From assembly GCA_963748205.1 (NCBI GenBank), contig CAVVIB010000018.1:62001-126000 (forward strand): a stretch of 64,000 nucleotides of DNA, in the 5' to 3' direction. This document shows, one piece after another, positions 54,588 through 63,120 of the stretch. The DNA comes from JAIBJN01 sp963748205 (lineage in GTDB: Bacteria; Actinomycetota; Thermoleophilia; Gaiellales; Gaiellaceae). Numbering within the stretch: the first letter of the stretch is position 1; each line of letters starts with the position of its first letter. The notes beneath the pieces were generated by a model, which was given only the letters and a program-made list of their open reading frames with translations, was not told the origin of the DNA and searched no databases. Made by a program: the position numbers and the translations under genes.

Positions 54588-55266
54588 GTGTCTGACCGCT
54601 GGGCCACGTTCGACTGCTACGGCACGCTCGTCGACTGGGAGGGCGGCATCGGCGCCGAGCTCGCCCGCATCTGGCCGGACGAGGACGCCGACAGGCTCCG
54701 CGAGCGCTACCACGAGATCGAGCCGCGCGTGCAGCTCGAGGGCTCGCTCCCGTACCGGGAGGTGCTGCGCCAGGCGCTCGTCCTGCTCGCCGAGAGCGAG
54801 GGGCTCGAGCTGCCGCAGGGCGAGGAGGCCGCGCTCGGCGACTCCCTGCCGCGCTGGCCGGTCTTCCCCGAGGTCCCGGGGGCGCTCGCCGAGCTGCGCG
54901 AGCGCGGGCTGGAAGCTCGTGCCGCTCTCGAACACCGACCCCGACTTCCTCGACGCCTCGATGCAGGCGATCGGCGTCCCCTTCGACGGGACTGTCGTCG
55001 CCGGCGAGATCGGCTCCTACAAGCCCGCTCACGGTCACTGGAAGGTGTTCTACGAGCGATTCGGAGCCGACCCCGAGCGCCACGTGCACGTGGCCGCGAG
55101 CCTTTTCCACGACATCGCGCCGGCGGACGAGCTGGGCATCACGGCCGTCTGGATCAACCGCCTGGACGAGACGAGCGACCTGCCGCGCGCGGCCGAGCTC
55201 CCGGACCTGGAGCGCCTGCCCGAGACCCTCGAGTCGCTTCTGTCGGGCGCCGACGGCTCAGGGTAG
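54588..55266 (+). CDS. HAD-family haloacid dehalogenase-like hydrolase (frameshift near 54907)
   Basis: Type II dehalogenase-like HAD. Motif I TFDCYGTLVDWEGG has the dehalogenase DxYGT form, motif II is LVPLSNTDPDFLD, motif III IGSYKPAHGHWKVF and motif IV AASLFHDIAPADELG. The two halves are in different frames, meeting at LRERG/WKLV where a GGG run (54906-54908) has one G too many. About 225 residues restored. GTG 54588, seven bases after fabF. Substrate unknown. Confidence 0.85.
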
Positions 55267-55277
55267 CCTGGAGCCGG

Positions 55278-56060
55278 ATGTCGCGCCTCCGCGCCCGCTG
55301 CCCCGACTGCAGGACGCTCACCGCCGTCGCCCTCGAGGCCGGCGAGTACGAATGCCACTCCTGCGGCCGCAAGTTCGCGGCCGGGCTCGTGCGCGTCCCG
55401 CGCGCCTGGGGCTCGGACGGCGAGTCGATGGTCGAGGCCGCGTTCCTCCCGCTTCCCTATCCGGAGGCCGCGGTCGTCGACGAGGACTCGCTGACCGAGC
55501 AGAACCTCGCCCTCGCAGCGGGCCTGCCGGACCTTCCGCTGGTCCTCGGCGGGTGCTGCTGCTCGCACGTGGGCGCCGTCGAGGGGCTGGCGACGCGCCA
55601 TGACCGGCTGGCGGTCGTCTGGTTCGACGCGCACGGCGACCTGAACACGCCGGAGACCTCGCCGAGCGGGAACACATGGGGCATGCCCCTTCGCATGCTG
55701 CTCGACTCGGGCACCGTCCAGCCGGCCGACGTCGCGCTCGTCGGCGCGCGCAACCTCGACCAGCCCGAGGTGGAGTTCATCGCCGCCTGCGGCCTGCATA
55801 CGGACGAGACGGGCGTGGACCGGGCGCTCGAGGGCGCCGACGCGGTCTATGTCGCCTTCGACGTGGACGTGCTCGACCCCGACGACGACGTCGTCCCGTT
55901 CATGCCCGAGCCGGGCGGCCTCACGGTCGTCGAAGCGGCCGCGATGCTCCGCAAGATCGTCGCCGACCGCCCGCTCGCAGGCGCCGGGCTCACGGGCGTG
56001 GCGAACAGTCCGGGCAACACCGAGCCGCTCGGCCGCCTCGCTCAGGCCCTCGGCCTTTAA
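55278..56060 (+). CDS. Arginase/agmatinase-fold protein with N-terminal zinc ribbon
   Basis: A 260-residue ureohydrolase-fold protein. Metal-binding motifs are recognisable: LGGCCCSHVGAVEGLA (in place of GGDHS), VVWFDAHGDLNTPE (DAHxD) and VAFDVDVLDPDDDVVPFMPE (DxDxxDP), then the GLTVVEAAAMLRKI helix. The first 40 residues form an extra Cys4 ribbon, RARCPDCRTL and YECHSCGRKFA, not usual in arginases. The three consecutive Cys in the first motif are odd. ATG 55278. Substrate cannot be told. Its TAA abuts repeat copy B. Confidence 0.82.
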   Translation: MSRLRARCPDCRTLTAVALEAGEYECHSCGRKFAAGLVRVPRAWGSDGESMVEAAFLPLPYPEAAVVDEDSLTEQNLALAAGLPDLPLVLGGCCCSHVGAVEGLATRHDRLAVVWFDAHGDLNTPETSPSGNTWGMPLRMLLDSGTVQPADVALVGARNLDQPEVEFIAACGLHTDETGVDRALEGADAVYVAFDVDVLDPDDDVVPFMPEPGGLTVVEAAAMLRKIVADRPLAGAGLTGVANSPGNTEPLGRLAQALGL

Positions 56061-56226
56061 GGAGGGTTCGGCGAAACAGTGACTATCCCGCCGGGCCGCG
56101 CTGCTCGCCCCGAGAGCGGCGTCCTCAGTCGCGCCCGTAGCTCATTCGCTACGAACGCTCCCTGCGTCCTTGTCTCGGAACGACCATCGCACCCCGGTCG
56201 GGGAGCACCGTTCCGCCAAACCCTCC
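56058..56226 (+). repeat. Copy B of the 166-bp palindrome-ended intergenic element
   Basis: Begins with the TAA stop of the arginase-like gene followed by GGAGGGTTCGGCG and ends TTCCGCCAAACCCTCC, 21 bases before the accD ATG. Aligns with the minus strand of 8441-8274 along its full length (about 87% identity). Internal hairpin: CGTAGC-TCATTC-GCTACG, paired differently from copy A but equally well. Same orientation relative to the upstream gene as copy A. Confidence 0.85.
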
Positions 56227-56247
56227 TAGGAATAGGATAGGCCGGTC

Positions 56248-57093
56248 ATGGAAGGCCGCATCGACGTGACCGTCGAGAACCGTGGAGCCGAACGGGACCA
56301 GGACGGGAAGCGGCACCCGAACACCTGCCCGCGCTGCCACTCGCACTACCGGGACGACGAGCTCGAGCAAACGCTCAGGGTGTGCCCGCAATGCGGGCAC
56401 CACTTCCCCGTGCGCGCCCGCGAGAGGGTCGCGCAGCTCGCGGACCGGGGGACGTTCACGGAGGAGGACACCGAGCTGCGGTCGCACGATCCGCTCAACT
56501 TCTTCGACCTGCGCCCGTACAAGGACCGCCTGGCCGAGGCCGAGCTCGCCACGGGCCTCGGCGACGCGATCATCGCCGGCGCCGCCGCGATCGAGCGGAG
56601 GCCCTGCGAGCTCGCCGTCATGGACTTCGCGTTCATGGGCGGCTCGATGGGCAGCACGGTCGGTGAGAAGTTCGCGCGCGCCTGCGAGCGCGCGGCCTCG
56701 CGGCACGTGCCCCTCGTGTGCGTGACCGCCTCGGGTGGCGCCCGCATGCAGGAGGGAATCCTCTCCCTCATGCAGCTGCCGAAGACCGTCTGCTCGGTCG
56801 ACGAGCTCAACGAGGCGCGGAGCGCCTTCATCTGCGTCATGACCCACCCGACGACGGCCGGCGTGCTGGCGAGCTTCGCCAGCCTCGGTGACGTGATCGT
56901 CTCCGAGCCGGGCGCGCTGCTCGCGTTCACCGGCCCGCGGGTCGTCCAGCAAACCACGCGCGAGAAGCTCCCGGACGACTTCGGCCTCGCCGAGTCGAAC
57001 GCGCGCTTCGGGCACGTCGACGCGATCATCCCGAGGGCGGAGCTGCGCCCGTTCGTCGGCCGCCTGCTCGCGATGTTCTCGCGGGGATCGTGA
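56248..57093 (+). CDS. accD: Acetyl-CoA carboxylase carboxyltransferase subunit beta
   Basis: Transfers carboxyl from carboxybiotin to acetyl-CoA. N-terminal Cys4 zinc ribbon (NTCPRCHSHY and RVCPQCGHHF), then the crotonase fold with AVMDFAFMGGSMGSTVGEKF and CVTASGGARMQEGILSLMQL. 281 residues. The stop overlaps accA as GTGA, ensuring equal expression. Confidence 0.97.
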   Translation: MEGRIDVTVENRGAERDQDGKRHPNTCPRCHSHYRDDELEQTLRVCPQCGHHFPVRARERVAQLADRGTFTEEDTELRSHDPLNFFDLRPYKDRLAEAELATGLGDAIIAGAAAIERRPCELAVMDFAFMGGSMGSTVGEKFARACERAASRHVPLVCVTASGGARMQEGILSLMQLPKTVCSVDELNEARSAFICVMTHPTTAGVLASFASLGDVIVSEPGALLAFTGPRVVQQTTREKLPDDFGLAESNARFGHVDAIIPRAELRPFVGRLLAMFSRGS

Positions 57094-58040
57094 GCGAGAG
57101 CCCCTCGACCCAGGCGGAAGAGCTGAAGCTCAGGGAACGCCTGGCGAAGCTCCGCGACCTGCCGCTCCTGCGCGGCGTCGGGGTCTCCGGCGAGATGGCG
57201 AGGCTCAAGCGCCAGCTCGAGCGCATCGCCGCCGAGCCGAGCGAGGACGAGGTCTGGCGCTCGGTCGAGCTCGCCCGCCACCAGGACAGGCCCTACACGC
57301 TCGACTACATCGAGCGCATGTGCGACGACTTCGTCGAGCTGCACGGTGACAGAGCCTTCGCGGACGACCCGGCGATCGTCGCCGGCCTCGCGCGCTTCGA
57401 CGGGCGGACGGTCGTGCTCGTCGGCCACCAGAAGGGCAGGGACATCCGCGAGCGGACGCACCGCAACTTCGGCATGACCTACCCCGAGGGCTACCGCAAG
57501 GCGATGCGGGCGATGGAGCTCGCCGACCGGCACGGCTTTCCCGTGGTCACGCTCGTGGACACGCCGGGCGCGTATCCCGGTGTCACCGCCGAGCAGCACG
57601 GGCAGGGCGGCTGGATCGCCCGCTGCCAGCTCCTCATGGCACGGCTCGGAGTCCCGAGCGTCGCCTGCGTGATCGGCGAGGGCGGGTCGGGCGGCGCGGT
57701 GGCGATCGCGCTCGCCGACCGGGTCCTCATGCAGGAGAACGCGATCTACTCCGTCATCTCGCCGGAAGGCTGCGCGGCCATCCTCTGGCGCGACGCCGGC
57801 GAGGCCAAGAAGGCGGCCGCCGCCTTCAAGCCCGACGCGGTGCACTGCAAGGAGCTCGGCGTCGTGGACGGGATCGTCCCCGAGCCGCCCGGCGGGGCCC
57901 ACACGGACTCCGACGAGGCAGCCCGCCTGCTCGCCGAGTCCCTCAAGGGCTCCCTGGCCGAGGTCGAGCCCCTCGAATCCGACGAGCGGCGACGCCAGAG
58001 ACGGCGCCGTTTTCGGACGATGGGCCTCTACCTCGAGTAG
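57090..58040 (+). CDS. accA: Acetyl-CoA carboxylase carboxyltransferase subunit alpha
   Basis: Partner of AccD, 316 residues. RPYTLDYIERMCDDFVELHG, ADDPAIVAGLARFDGRTVVL, LVDTPGAYPGVTAEQHGQGG and GEGGSGGAVAIALADRVLMQ are signature segments. The separate bacterial-type accD/accA form is found rather than the fused actinobacterial acyl-CoA carboxylase beta chain. Carrier and carboxylase subunits are not in the window; biotin ligase is. Confidence 0.97.
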   Translation: MSESPSTQAEELKLRERLAKLRDLPLLRGVGVSGEMARLKRQLERIAAEPSEDEVWRSVELARHQDRPYTLDYIERMCDDFVELHGDRAFADDPAIVAGLARFDGRTVVLVGHQKGRDIRERTHRNFGMTYPEGYRKAMRAMELADRHGFPVVTLVDTPGAYPGVTAEQHGQGGWIARCQLLMARLGVPSVACVIGEGGSGGAVAIALADRVLMQENAIYSVISPEGCAAILWRDAGEAKKAAAAFKPDAVHCKELGVVDGIVPEPPGGAHTDSDEAARLLAESLKGSLAEVEPLESDERRRQRRRRFRTMGLYLE

Positions 58041-58250
58041 AGGGTCGGACCTCCGCAATCCACAGCGTCCACAGGGTTATCCCCGCCTGCTTGTGACCCC
58101 TTGTCCAAAGGCAAGGGGCCGGTAACCAAGACCGGCCCCCGTGTTAGCCAACCCCCCGGTCGGCGATCGAAGAGGATGCCTCTTCTTACCCGGGGACGAA
58201 CGGGCCAAACCTCGTGCCTCGAAATCCGCACGGCAGGCATGCTGTAGGCC
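58041..58250. other. accA-ligD intergenic region with DnaA-box-like cluster
   Basis: Three DnaA-box-like 9-mers follow one another closely: AATCCACAG (58057-58065), GTCCACAGG (58067-58075) and TTATCCCCG (58077-58085). Two hairpins follow, described separately. The ligD promoter should be in the last 60 bp; no clear -35/-10 pair is seen. Confidence 0.5.
58115..58139 (+). terminator. Putative terminator after accA
   Basis: GGGGCCGGT, seven-base loop AACCAAG, ACCGGCCCC: 9-bp stem, then CCGTGTTAG, the same tail as after the gyrB-gyrA palindrome. A second hairpin GAAGAGG-ATG-CCTCTTC (58169-58185), followed by TTACC, lies closer to ligD. No poly-U tract, so termination efficiency is uncertain. Confidence 0.6.
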
Positions 58251-60569
58251 GTGGCGGGCCTGAAGGAGTACGAGCGCAAGCGGAAGCGGGGTGCGACGCC
58301 GGAGCCGTTCGGCGGCGACGGCGACACGTCGGGCAAGCCGATCTTCGTCGTGCAGCGGCACGACGCGCGACGCCTCCACTACGACTTCCGCCTCGAGCGC
58401 GACGGCGCGCTCGCGAGCTGGGCCGTCCCCAAGGGTGTGCCGCTCGAGACCGGCCAGCGGCACCTCGCCGTCCACGTCGAGGACCACCCGCTCGAGTACG
58501 CGACCTTCGCCGGGGAGATCCCGGCCGGGCAGTACGGAGCGGGGACCGTCGAGATCTGGGACACGGGCACCTACGAGCTCCTCGAGGAGAAGCGCGACGG
58601 CGGCCTGACGGTCCGGCTCGACGGCGAGCGTCTCCAGGGCGTCTGGACGCTCGTCCCGGCGAAGCTCGACGGGAACGAGAAGAACTGGCTCCTGCTCCGC
58701 AAGCAGGACGAGGCAGCGCCCGCGCCACGCAAGCGCGGGGCCGAGTACGTGCCGATGCTGGCGACCCTGGCGGAGGACGTGCCCACCGGCGCCGGCTGGT
58801 CCCACGAGGTGAAGTGGGACGGCTACCGGGCGATCGCGCGGGTCGCGGGCGGCGACGCGACGCTCACGAGCCGGCGAGGGCTCGACATGACCGAGCGCTT
58901 CAAGGTCGTGGCCCGGGCCCTCGAGCGCGCGGTGCGCACGCCGGACGTCGTCCTCGACGGCGAGGTCTGTGCGCTCGACGACGAAGGGCGCGCGAGCTTC
59001 TCGGTCATGCAGCAGGGCAAGGGCCCGCTCGTCCTCTACGTCTTCGACGTGCTCGAGATCGACGGCGAGCCCGTCGTCGACCTCCCGCTTCGCGAGCGGC
59101 GCGAGCGCCTTGAGGAGGTCGTCGACTTCAAGGAGGCGATCAGGCTCTCGCAGGCCTTCGACGACGGCGACGCGCTCTTCGAGGCCGCGAAGGAGCAGGG
59201 CCTGGAAGGGATCGTCTCCAAGAAGATCGAGTCGAGATACCAGCTGGGAAAGCGAACCCGCGACTGGCTGAAGGTGAAAGCGACCGGCCGGCAGGAGTTT
59301 CTCGTCGCGGGCTACACGAAGGGTCAGGGCAGGCGGGCCGGCCGCTTCGGCTCGCTCGTGCTCGCCGTTCGCAAGGGCAAGCAGCTCGAGTACGTCGGCA
59401 ACGTCGGCAGCGGGTTCACCGAGGACGAGATCGACCGGCTGCTGGCGAAGCTCCGGCCGCTCGACCGCGACACCCCGCCCTTCCGCGAGGTGCCGAAGAT
59501 CCCGAGAGTGCGCAAGGGCGACATCGTGTGGGTCGAGCCCAGGCTGGTGGCCGAGGTGAAGTTCGCCGAGTGGACACACGACGGGCGTCTGCGGGCGCCC
59601 GTGTACCAGGGGCTCCGCGAGGACAAGGAGGCGACCGAGGTGCACCGCGAGGAACCGCTCCCCAACGAGGTCCGTAAAGGCAAGCGCACGCTGAAGCTCT
59701 CGAACCTCGACAAGGCCTTCTGGCCGGACGAGGGGATCACGAAGGGCGACCTGATCGCGTACTACCGGGACGTGGCGCCGGTGCTCGTCCCGCACCTCCG
59801 CGACCGGCCGTTCACGATGAAGCGGTATCCCGACGGGTGGCAGGGCAAGCACTTCTTCCAGAAGGACGCGCCTTCGCACATGCCGGAGTGGATCCCGACG
59901 TTCACGTACCGGTCGACGTCACGCCAGACGCGCGAGAAGCGGACGCTCCGCTACCCGCTCGTGAACGACGAGCTCGCGCTCCTCTGGATGGCGAACATGG
60001 GCTGCATCGACATGAACACCTGGTACTCGCGGGTCGACAAGCCCGAGCGGCCGGACTGGGTCCTCTTCGACCTCGACCCCTCGGACGACGTCGGGTTCCC
60101 CGAGGTCGTGCGGGTGGCCAGGCTCATCAAAGACGTCCTCGACGCGCTCGGCCTCGTCGGCGTCCCGAAGACGAGCGGCGCGGACGGCTTCCACGTCCTC
60201 GTGCCCATCCAACGGCGGCACACGTACGCGCAGGCTCGCGAGTTCGCCGAGATCGTGGCCGGCACGCTCGCCCGCCTGCACCCCGGCCTCGTCACGACGG
60301 AGTGGGCGAAGGCGAAGCGCCGCGGCGTGCTCATCGACGCCAACCAGAACGGCGAGGGGAAGACGATCGCGTCCGTCTACTCGGTGCGCCCGAAGGAGGG
60401 CGCGCCCGTCTCGACGCCGCTCAGGTGGGACGAGGTCACCGAGGATCTCGACCCGGGCGCCTTCACGATGGAGGTCGTGCTCGGCCGGGTGGAGCGCGAC
60501 GGCGATCTCTTTGCCGACGTCCTCGAGCTGAGCCAGGCGCTCGGCCCGGCTCTTCGCGAGATCAAGTGA
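58251..60569 (+). CDS. ligD: Multidomain ATP-dependent DNA ligase LigD
   Basis: Non-homologous end-joining enzyme of 772 residues in the order 3'-phosphoesterase, ligase, polymerase. PE domain (about 1-160): VQRHDARRLHYDFRLERDG and AVHVEDHPLEYATFAGEIP. Ligase (about 170-470): nucleophile Lys in HEVKWDGYRAIARV, VLDGEVCALD, EGIVSKKIES. Primase-polymerase (about 490-772): TLKLSNLDKAFWPDEGITKG, LFDLDPSDDVGFP with the metal Asp pair, TSGADGFHVLVPI. GTG 58251. No Ku gene is in the window. Confidence 0.95.
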   Translation: MAGLKEYERKRKRGATPEPFGGDGDTSGKPIFVVQRHDARRLHYDFRLERDGALASWAVPKGVPLETGQRHLAVHVEDHPLEYATFAGEIPAGQYGAGTVEIWDTGTYELLEEKRDGGLTVRLDGERLQGVWTLVPAKLDGNEKNWLLLRKQDEAAPAPRKRGAEYVPMLATLAEDVPTGAGWSHEVKWDGYRAIARVAGGDATLTSRRGLDMTERFKVVARALERAVRTPDVVLDGEVCALDDEGRASFSVMQQGKGPLVLYVFDVLEIDGEPVVDLPLRERRERLEEVVDFKEAIRLSQAFDDGDALFEAAKEQGLEGIVSKKIESRYQLGKRTRDWLKVKATGRQEFLVAGYTKGQGRRAGRFGSLVLAVRKGKQLEYVGNVGSGFTEDEIDRLLAKLRPLDRDTPPFREVPKIPRVRKGDIVWVEPRLVAEVKFAEWTHDGRLRAPVYQGLREDKEATEVHREEPLPNEVRKGKRTLKLSNLDKAFWPDEGITKGDLIAYYRDVAPVLVPHLRDRPFTMKRYPDGWQGKHFFQKDAPSHMPEWIPTFTYRSTSRQTREKRTLRYPLVNDELALLWMANMGCIDMNTWYSRVDKPERPDWVLFDLDPSDDVGFPEVVRVARLIKDVLDALGLVGVPKTSGADGFHVLVPIQRRHTYAQAREFAEIVAGTLARLHPGLVTTEWAKAKRRGVLIDANQNGEGKTIASVYSVRPKEGAPVSTPLRWDEVTEDLDPGAFTMEVVLGRVERDGDLFADVLELSQALGPALREIK

Positions 60570-60570
60570 T

Positions 60571-61359
60571 TCAGACCCGGGCGGCCTGAGCGGGCTTCCT
60601 GAGGAACGTCCACGTGTGGCCGATCACCTCGAAGCCCAGGCGGGAGTAGAGCTCCTTCGGCCAGGTGCCGTCGTTGGCGGTCAGGAAGACGAAGTCGTGG
60701 CCGGAGGCGACGGCCTCCTCGACCGCCCGGAGCACGACCGCGCTCGCGAGACCGCGGCCGCGGTTGTCCGGCGACGTGGCGACGTCCTCCACCTGAGCGG
60801 TTCTCCCGTCCGAGTAGAGGTCGGCCGCGCTCACGACCTTGCCGTTCTCACGCACCGCGAAGTGGCGCCCGGAGCCGGCCTCATTCCAGAGGACGCTCGC
60901 GTCGAGAAGCATCTCGACGACCTCCTCGGACTCGGCCCACGGCTCGTCGCGCGCGATCTCGCGGCGGAAATCCCTCAGATCTCCGGTGGTGACTTCGTCG
61001 ACCGCCCTGTCCGCGGCGGTCCGCTCTCCCGGCCCGCGGTAGACCATCACGACCAGCCGGTCAGACTCCCACCCCAGGCGCGTGAGGAACCGGTCGCAGG
61101 TGGCGCCCACGCGGTCGTCGGAGGCGGCGACGCGCCGGTGGGCATGGCCCGCGTCGGAGTGCAGAAGCTCTGCGTCCGAGGCGACCTCCCCCGGGTCGAC
61201 CTCGCCGCGGGCCTCCACGGAGACCACGTTCAGGTCCCAGATCTGGGGGTAGCGAGAATTGAAGTAGGCGTGGCCGAAGCGAAAGGGGATGACGCGCTCC
61301 GCGGAACGCGTGCGCATCGCTCGCTCAAAGGCGATCGCTCGTTCGAACTCGGAGGACAA
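60571..61359 (-). CDS. GNAT-family acetyltransferase
   Basis: A protein of about 262 residues with a C-terminal GNAT domain: FAVRENGKVVSAADLYSDG, acetyl-CoA loop VATSPDNRGRGLASAVVLRA, FLTANDGTWPKELYSRLGFE. The N-terminal 130 residues (ERVIPFRFGHAYFNSRYPQI onward) form a second, degenerate-looking lobe. TTG 61359 is only one base after AGGAGG; ATG 61317 (MRTRSAERVIPF) is the alternative start. Substrate unknown. Confidence 0.8.
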   Translation of the reverse strand: MSSEFERAIAFERAMRTRSAERVIPFRFGHAYFNSRYPQIWDLNVVSVEARGEVDPGEVASDAELLHSDAGHAHRRVAASDDRVGATCDRFLTRLGWESDRLVVMVYRGPGERTAADRAVDEVTTGDLRDFRREIARDEPWAESEEVVEMLLDASVLWNEAGSGRHFAVRENGKVVSAADLYSDGRTAQVEDVATSPDNRGRGLASAVVLRAVEEAVASGHDFVFLTANDGTWPKELYSRLGFEVIGHTWTFLRKPAQAARV

Positions 61360-61364
61360 GCCTC

Positions 61365-62774
61365 CTAGACTGCCACGCCGAGGACGAGCGCGTCTCGTGC
61401 GAGCACGCGCTCGAGGGCTGCCACGCAGCCCGGGTCGAAGGCGGTGCCGGTCTGCTCGTGGAGCAGGCCGATCGCCTTCGCGTGCGTCCACGCGTCTCGG
61501 TAGACGCGGACGGAGAGGAGCGCGTCGTACACGTCGCAGACGGTGAGGATGCGCGTCTCCAGGTCGAGCTCGAGCGCGGTGCGCCCGTTCGGGTAGCCCG
61601 TGCCGTCGAGGCGCTCATGGTGGTCGAGCACCAGGCGGCGGACGAGGTCGGGGAAGCCACCTAGCTCGCCGAGCAGCTTGTGGCCCCACTCGGGGTGGCG
61701 CTTGATCACCTCGAACTCGTCCTGGTCGAGCGAGCCGGGCTTCTTGAGGATCTCGTCGGGCACCGAGAGCTTGCCGATGTCGTGGAGCAAACCGCCGGTG
61801 GCCAGGGAGCGCAGCCGGTTCGGGGGCAGGCCGAGCTCCTCGCCGACGAGGACGGCCCGCAGCGCGACGCGGCGGGTGTGGCCCTCCGTGTACTCGTCCT
61901 TCTCGGCGAGGCGAAGAGTCAGGGCGCGGACGCGGGCGCCGAGGAACGCCTGCTCGGCCTGGACGAGCTCGCCGGCGCGAGGGCCGCCCGTGAGCGACCG
62001 CGACGGCTGCGCCCGGCTCAGGTCGACCGCGATCGGGATTCCGACGAGGGCGATGCCGAAGAGCTCGAACGCGTGGCCGAGCCACCAGCCGAGCTGCATG
62101 TAGTCGAGCACGAGGGCCGCGACGAGGGAGGTGGCGAGGAACGAGAGGCCGAGGACGACCAGGAGATCGGCGCGCCGGCGGGTGAGGAGGTAGGTGTTGA
62201 TCGCCCGCAGGCCGAGGAAGGCGTAGAGGAGCAGGCCGGCCGCGAGGAGCGAAAGAGCGAGCGTGCCGCCGGCCTCGGGGACGTCGGGGACGACGCTCGG
62301 GTAGAGCATGCCCACGGCGCCGAGGAATGCGATGGCGACGATGAGGACGATCTGGAGCACGACGAGCCGGTTGACGCTCTGCGGCTCGGTCACCGTCGGC
62401 AGCGCGGCGAGCGCGAGGACGGCTGCGCCGAGGAGCAGCGTCGCGCCGCCCGTGAAAGCGCCGAGGCCTCCCTCGTAGCCCATGATCATCCCGGGCGTCG
62501 CGAGGCCGTGGAGCGCCAGCAGCGCGGCCATGACGGAGAAGGCCGTTCCGACGAGTACCGTGCGCGCGTCGTTGCGGCGCCAGCCGACGATGGTGAGCGA
62601 GAGCGCGGCGAACGTTGCGAGGAGCGCGCCGAAGCCGACGCCCCAGAAGTGAACGCCGCTTCCCGGCATGTACTCGTGCCGGCCGACGAGAAGCAGAACG
62701 GTGGCGGGAAGAGCCACGCCGGCCGCGCAAATCGCCAGTGCCGACGCCGTCTGCCGCCTCAACATCGCGCGCAT
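61365..62774 (-). CDS. Membrane HD-GYP domain protein, probable c-di-GMP phosphodiesterase
   Basis: N-terminal membrane module of about eight helices (residues 10-255), a linker AQPSRSLTGGPRAGELVQAE, then an HD-GYP domain: EYTEGHTRRVALRAVLVGEE, TGGLLHDIGKLSVPDEILKK (HD), HHERLDGTGYPNGRTALELD (GYP intact) and LTVCDVYDALLSVRVYRDAW. 469 residues. The full motif set predicts hydrolysis of cyclic di-GMP; the membrane part may sense an unknown signal. ATG 62774. Confidence 0.92.
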   Translation of the reverse strand: MRAMLRRQTASALAICAAGVALPATVLLLVGRHEYMPGSGVHFWGVGFGALLATFAALSLTIVGWRRNDARTVLVGTAFSVMAALLALHGLATPGMIMGYEGGLGAFTGGATLLLGAAVLALAALPTVTEPQSVNRLVVLQIVLIVAIAFLGAVGMLYPSVVPDVPEAGGTLALSLLAAGLLLYAFLGLRAINTYLLTRRRADLLVVLGLSFLATSLVAALVLDYMQLGWWLGHAFELFGIALVGIPIAVDLSRAQPSRSLTGGPRAGELVQAEQAFLGARVRALTLRLAEKDEYTEGHTRRVALRAVLVGEELGLPPNRLRSLATGGLLHDIGKLSVPDEILKKPGSLDQDEFEVIKRHPEWGHKLLGELGGFPDLVRRLVLDHHERLDGTGYPNGRTALELDLETRILTVCDVYDALLSVRVYRDAWTHAKAIGLLHEQTGTAFDPGCVAALERVLARDALVLGVAV

Positions 62775-63120
62775 GAAGGCTTGTATCGGCCGGAGTCCCC
62801 GTCGGGTTTACGGTCAAGCTAGGGCTTGACGGAAAACGAGTTTCTCATTGACACCGCTTTCCGGTGGGTGAGAGACTCCCCCGGTCAATAGACGCCCCAG
62901 GGCAGGAGGGGAATGACGAGGCCGTCTCGATCCTCTTGGGAGGTCGTTGCCGTGACCGCCCATACCGCGACCAGTCAGGCGCGGACCGGGGGCTGCCATT
63001 AGAAGGCTCTCCGCAGTCCGGGACGAGAGGGAAAGGAGAAGCAAACAGGTCGAGATTCGCTCAGTCCGTGCAGGCGAAATGAACTTTCATAGTCATGCCC
63101 ATTTGGGCAGGAGGGGGAGA
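62775..63120 (+). other. 346-bp region: divergent promoters and long leader of the M36 protease gene
   Basis: No gene is seen. An inverted repeat GTCAAGCTAGGGCTTGAC (62813-62830) lies near the HD-GYP start. Two TTGAC boxes (62826, 62849) could be -35 elements. The sequence then carries several short stems (ACCG-CTTTC-CGGT, CCGCG...CGCGG) and finally TGCCC-ATTT-GGGCA (63096-63109) just before the ribosome site AGGAGGGGGAGA. The roughly 250-base leader looks structured; I could not match it to a riboswitch class. Confidence 0.5.

Noticed and set aside
62840..63060. c-di-AMP (ydaO) or c-di-GMP (GEMM) riboswitch in the M36 leader
   Set aside because: Only short stretches such as ACCGCTTTC resemble the consensus; the conserved core segments could not be found by eye, so no class is assigned.
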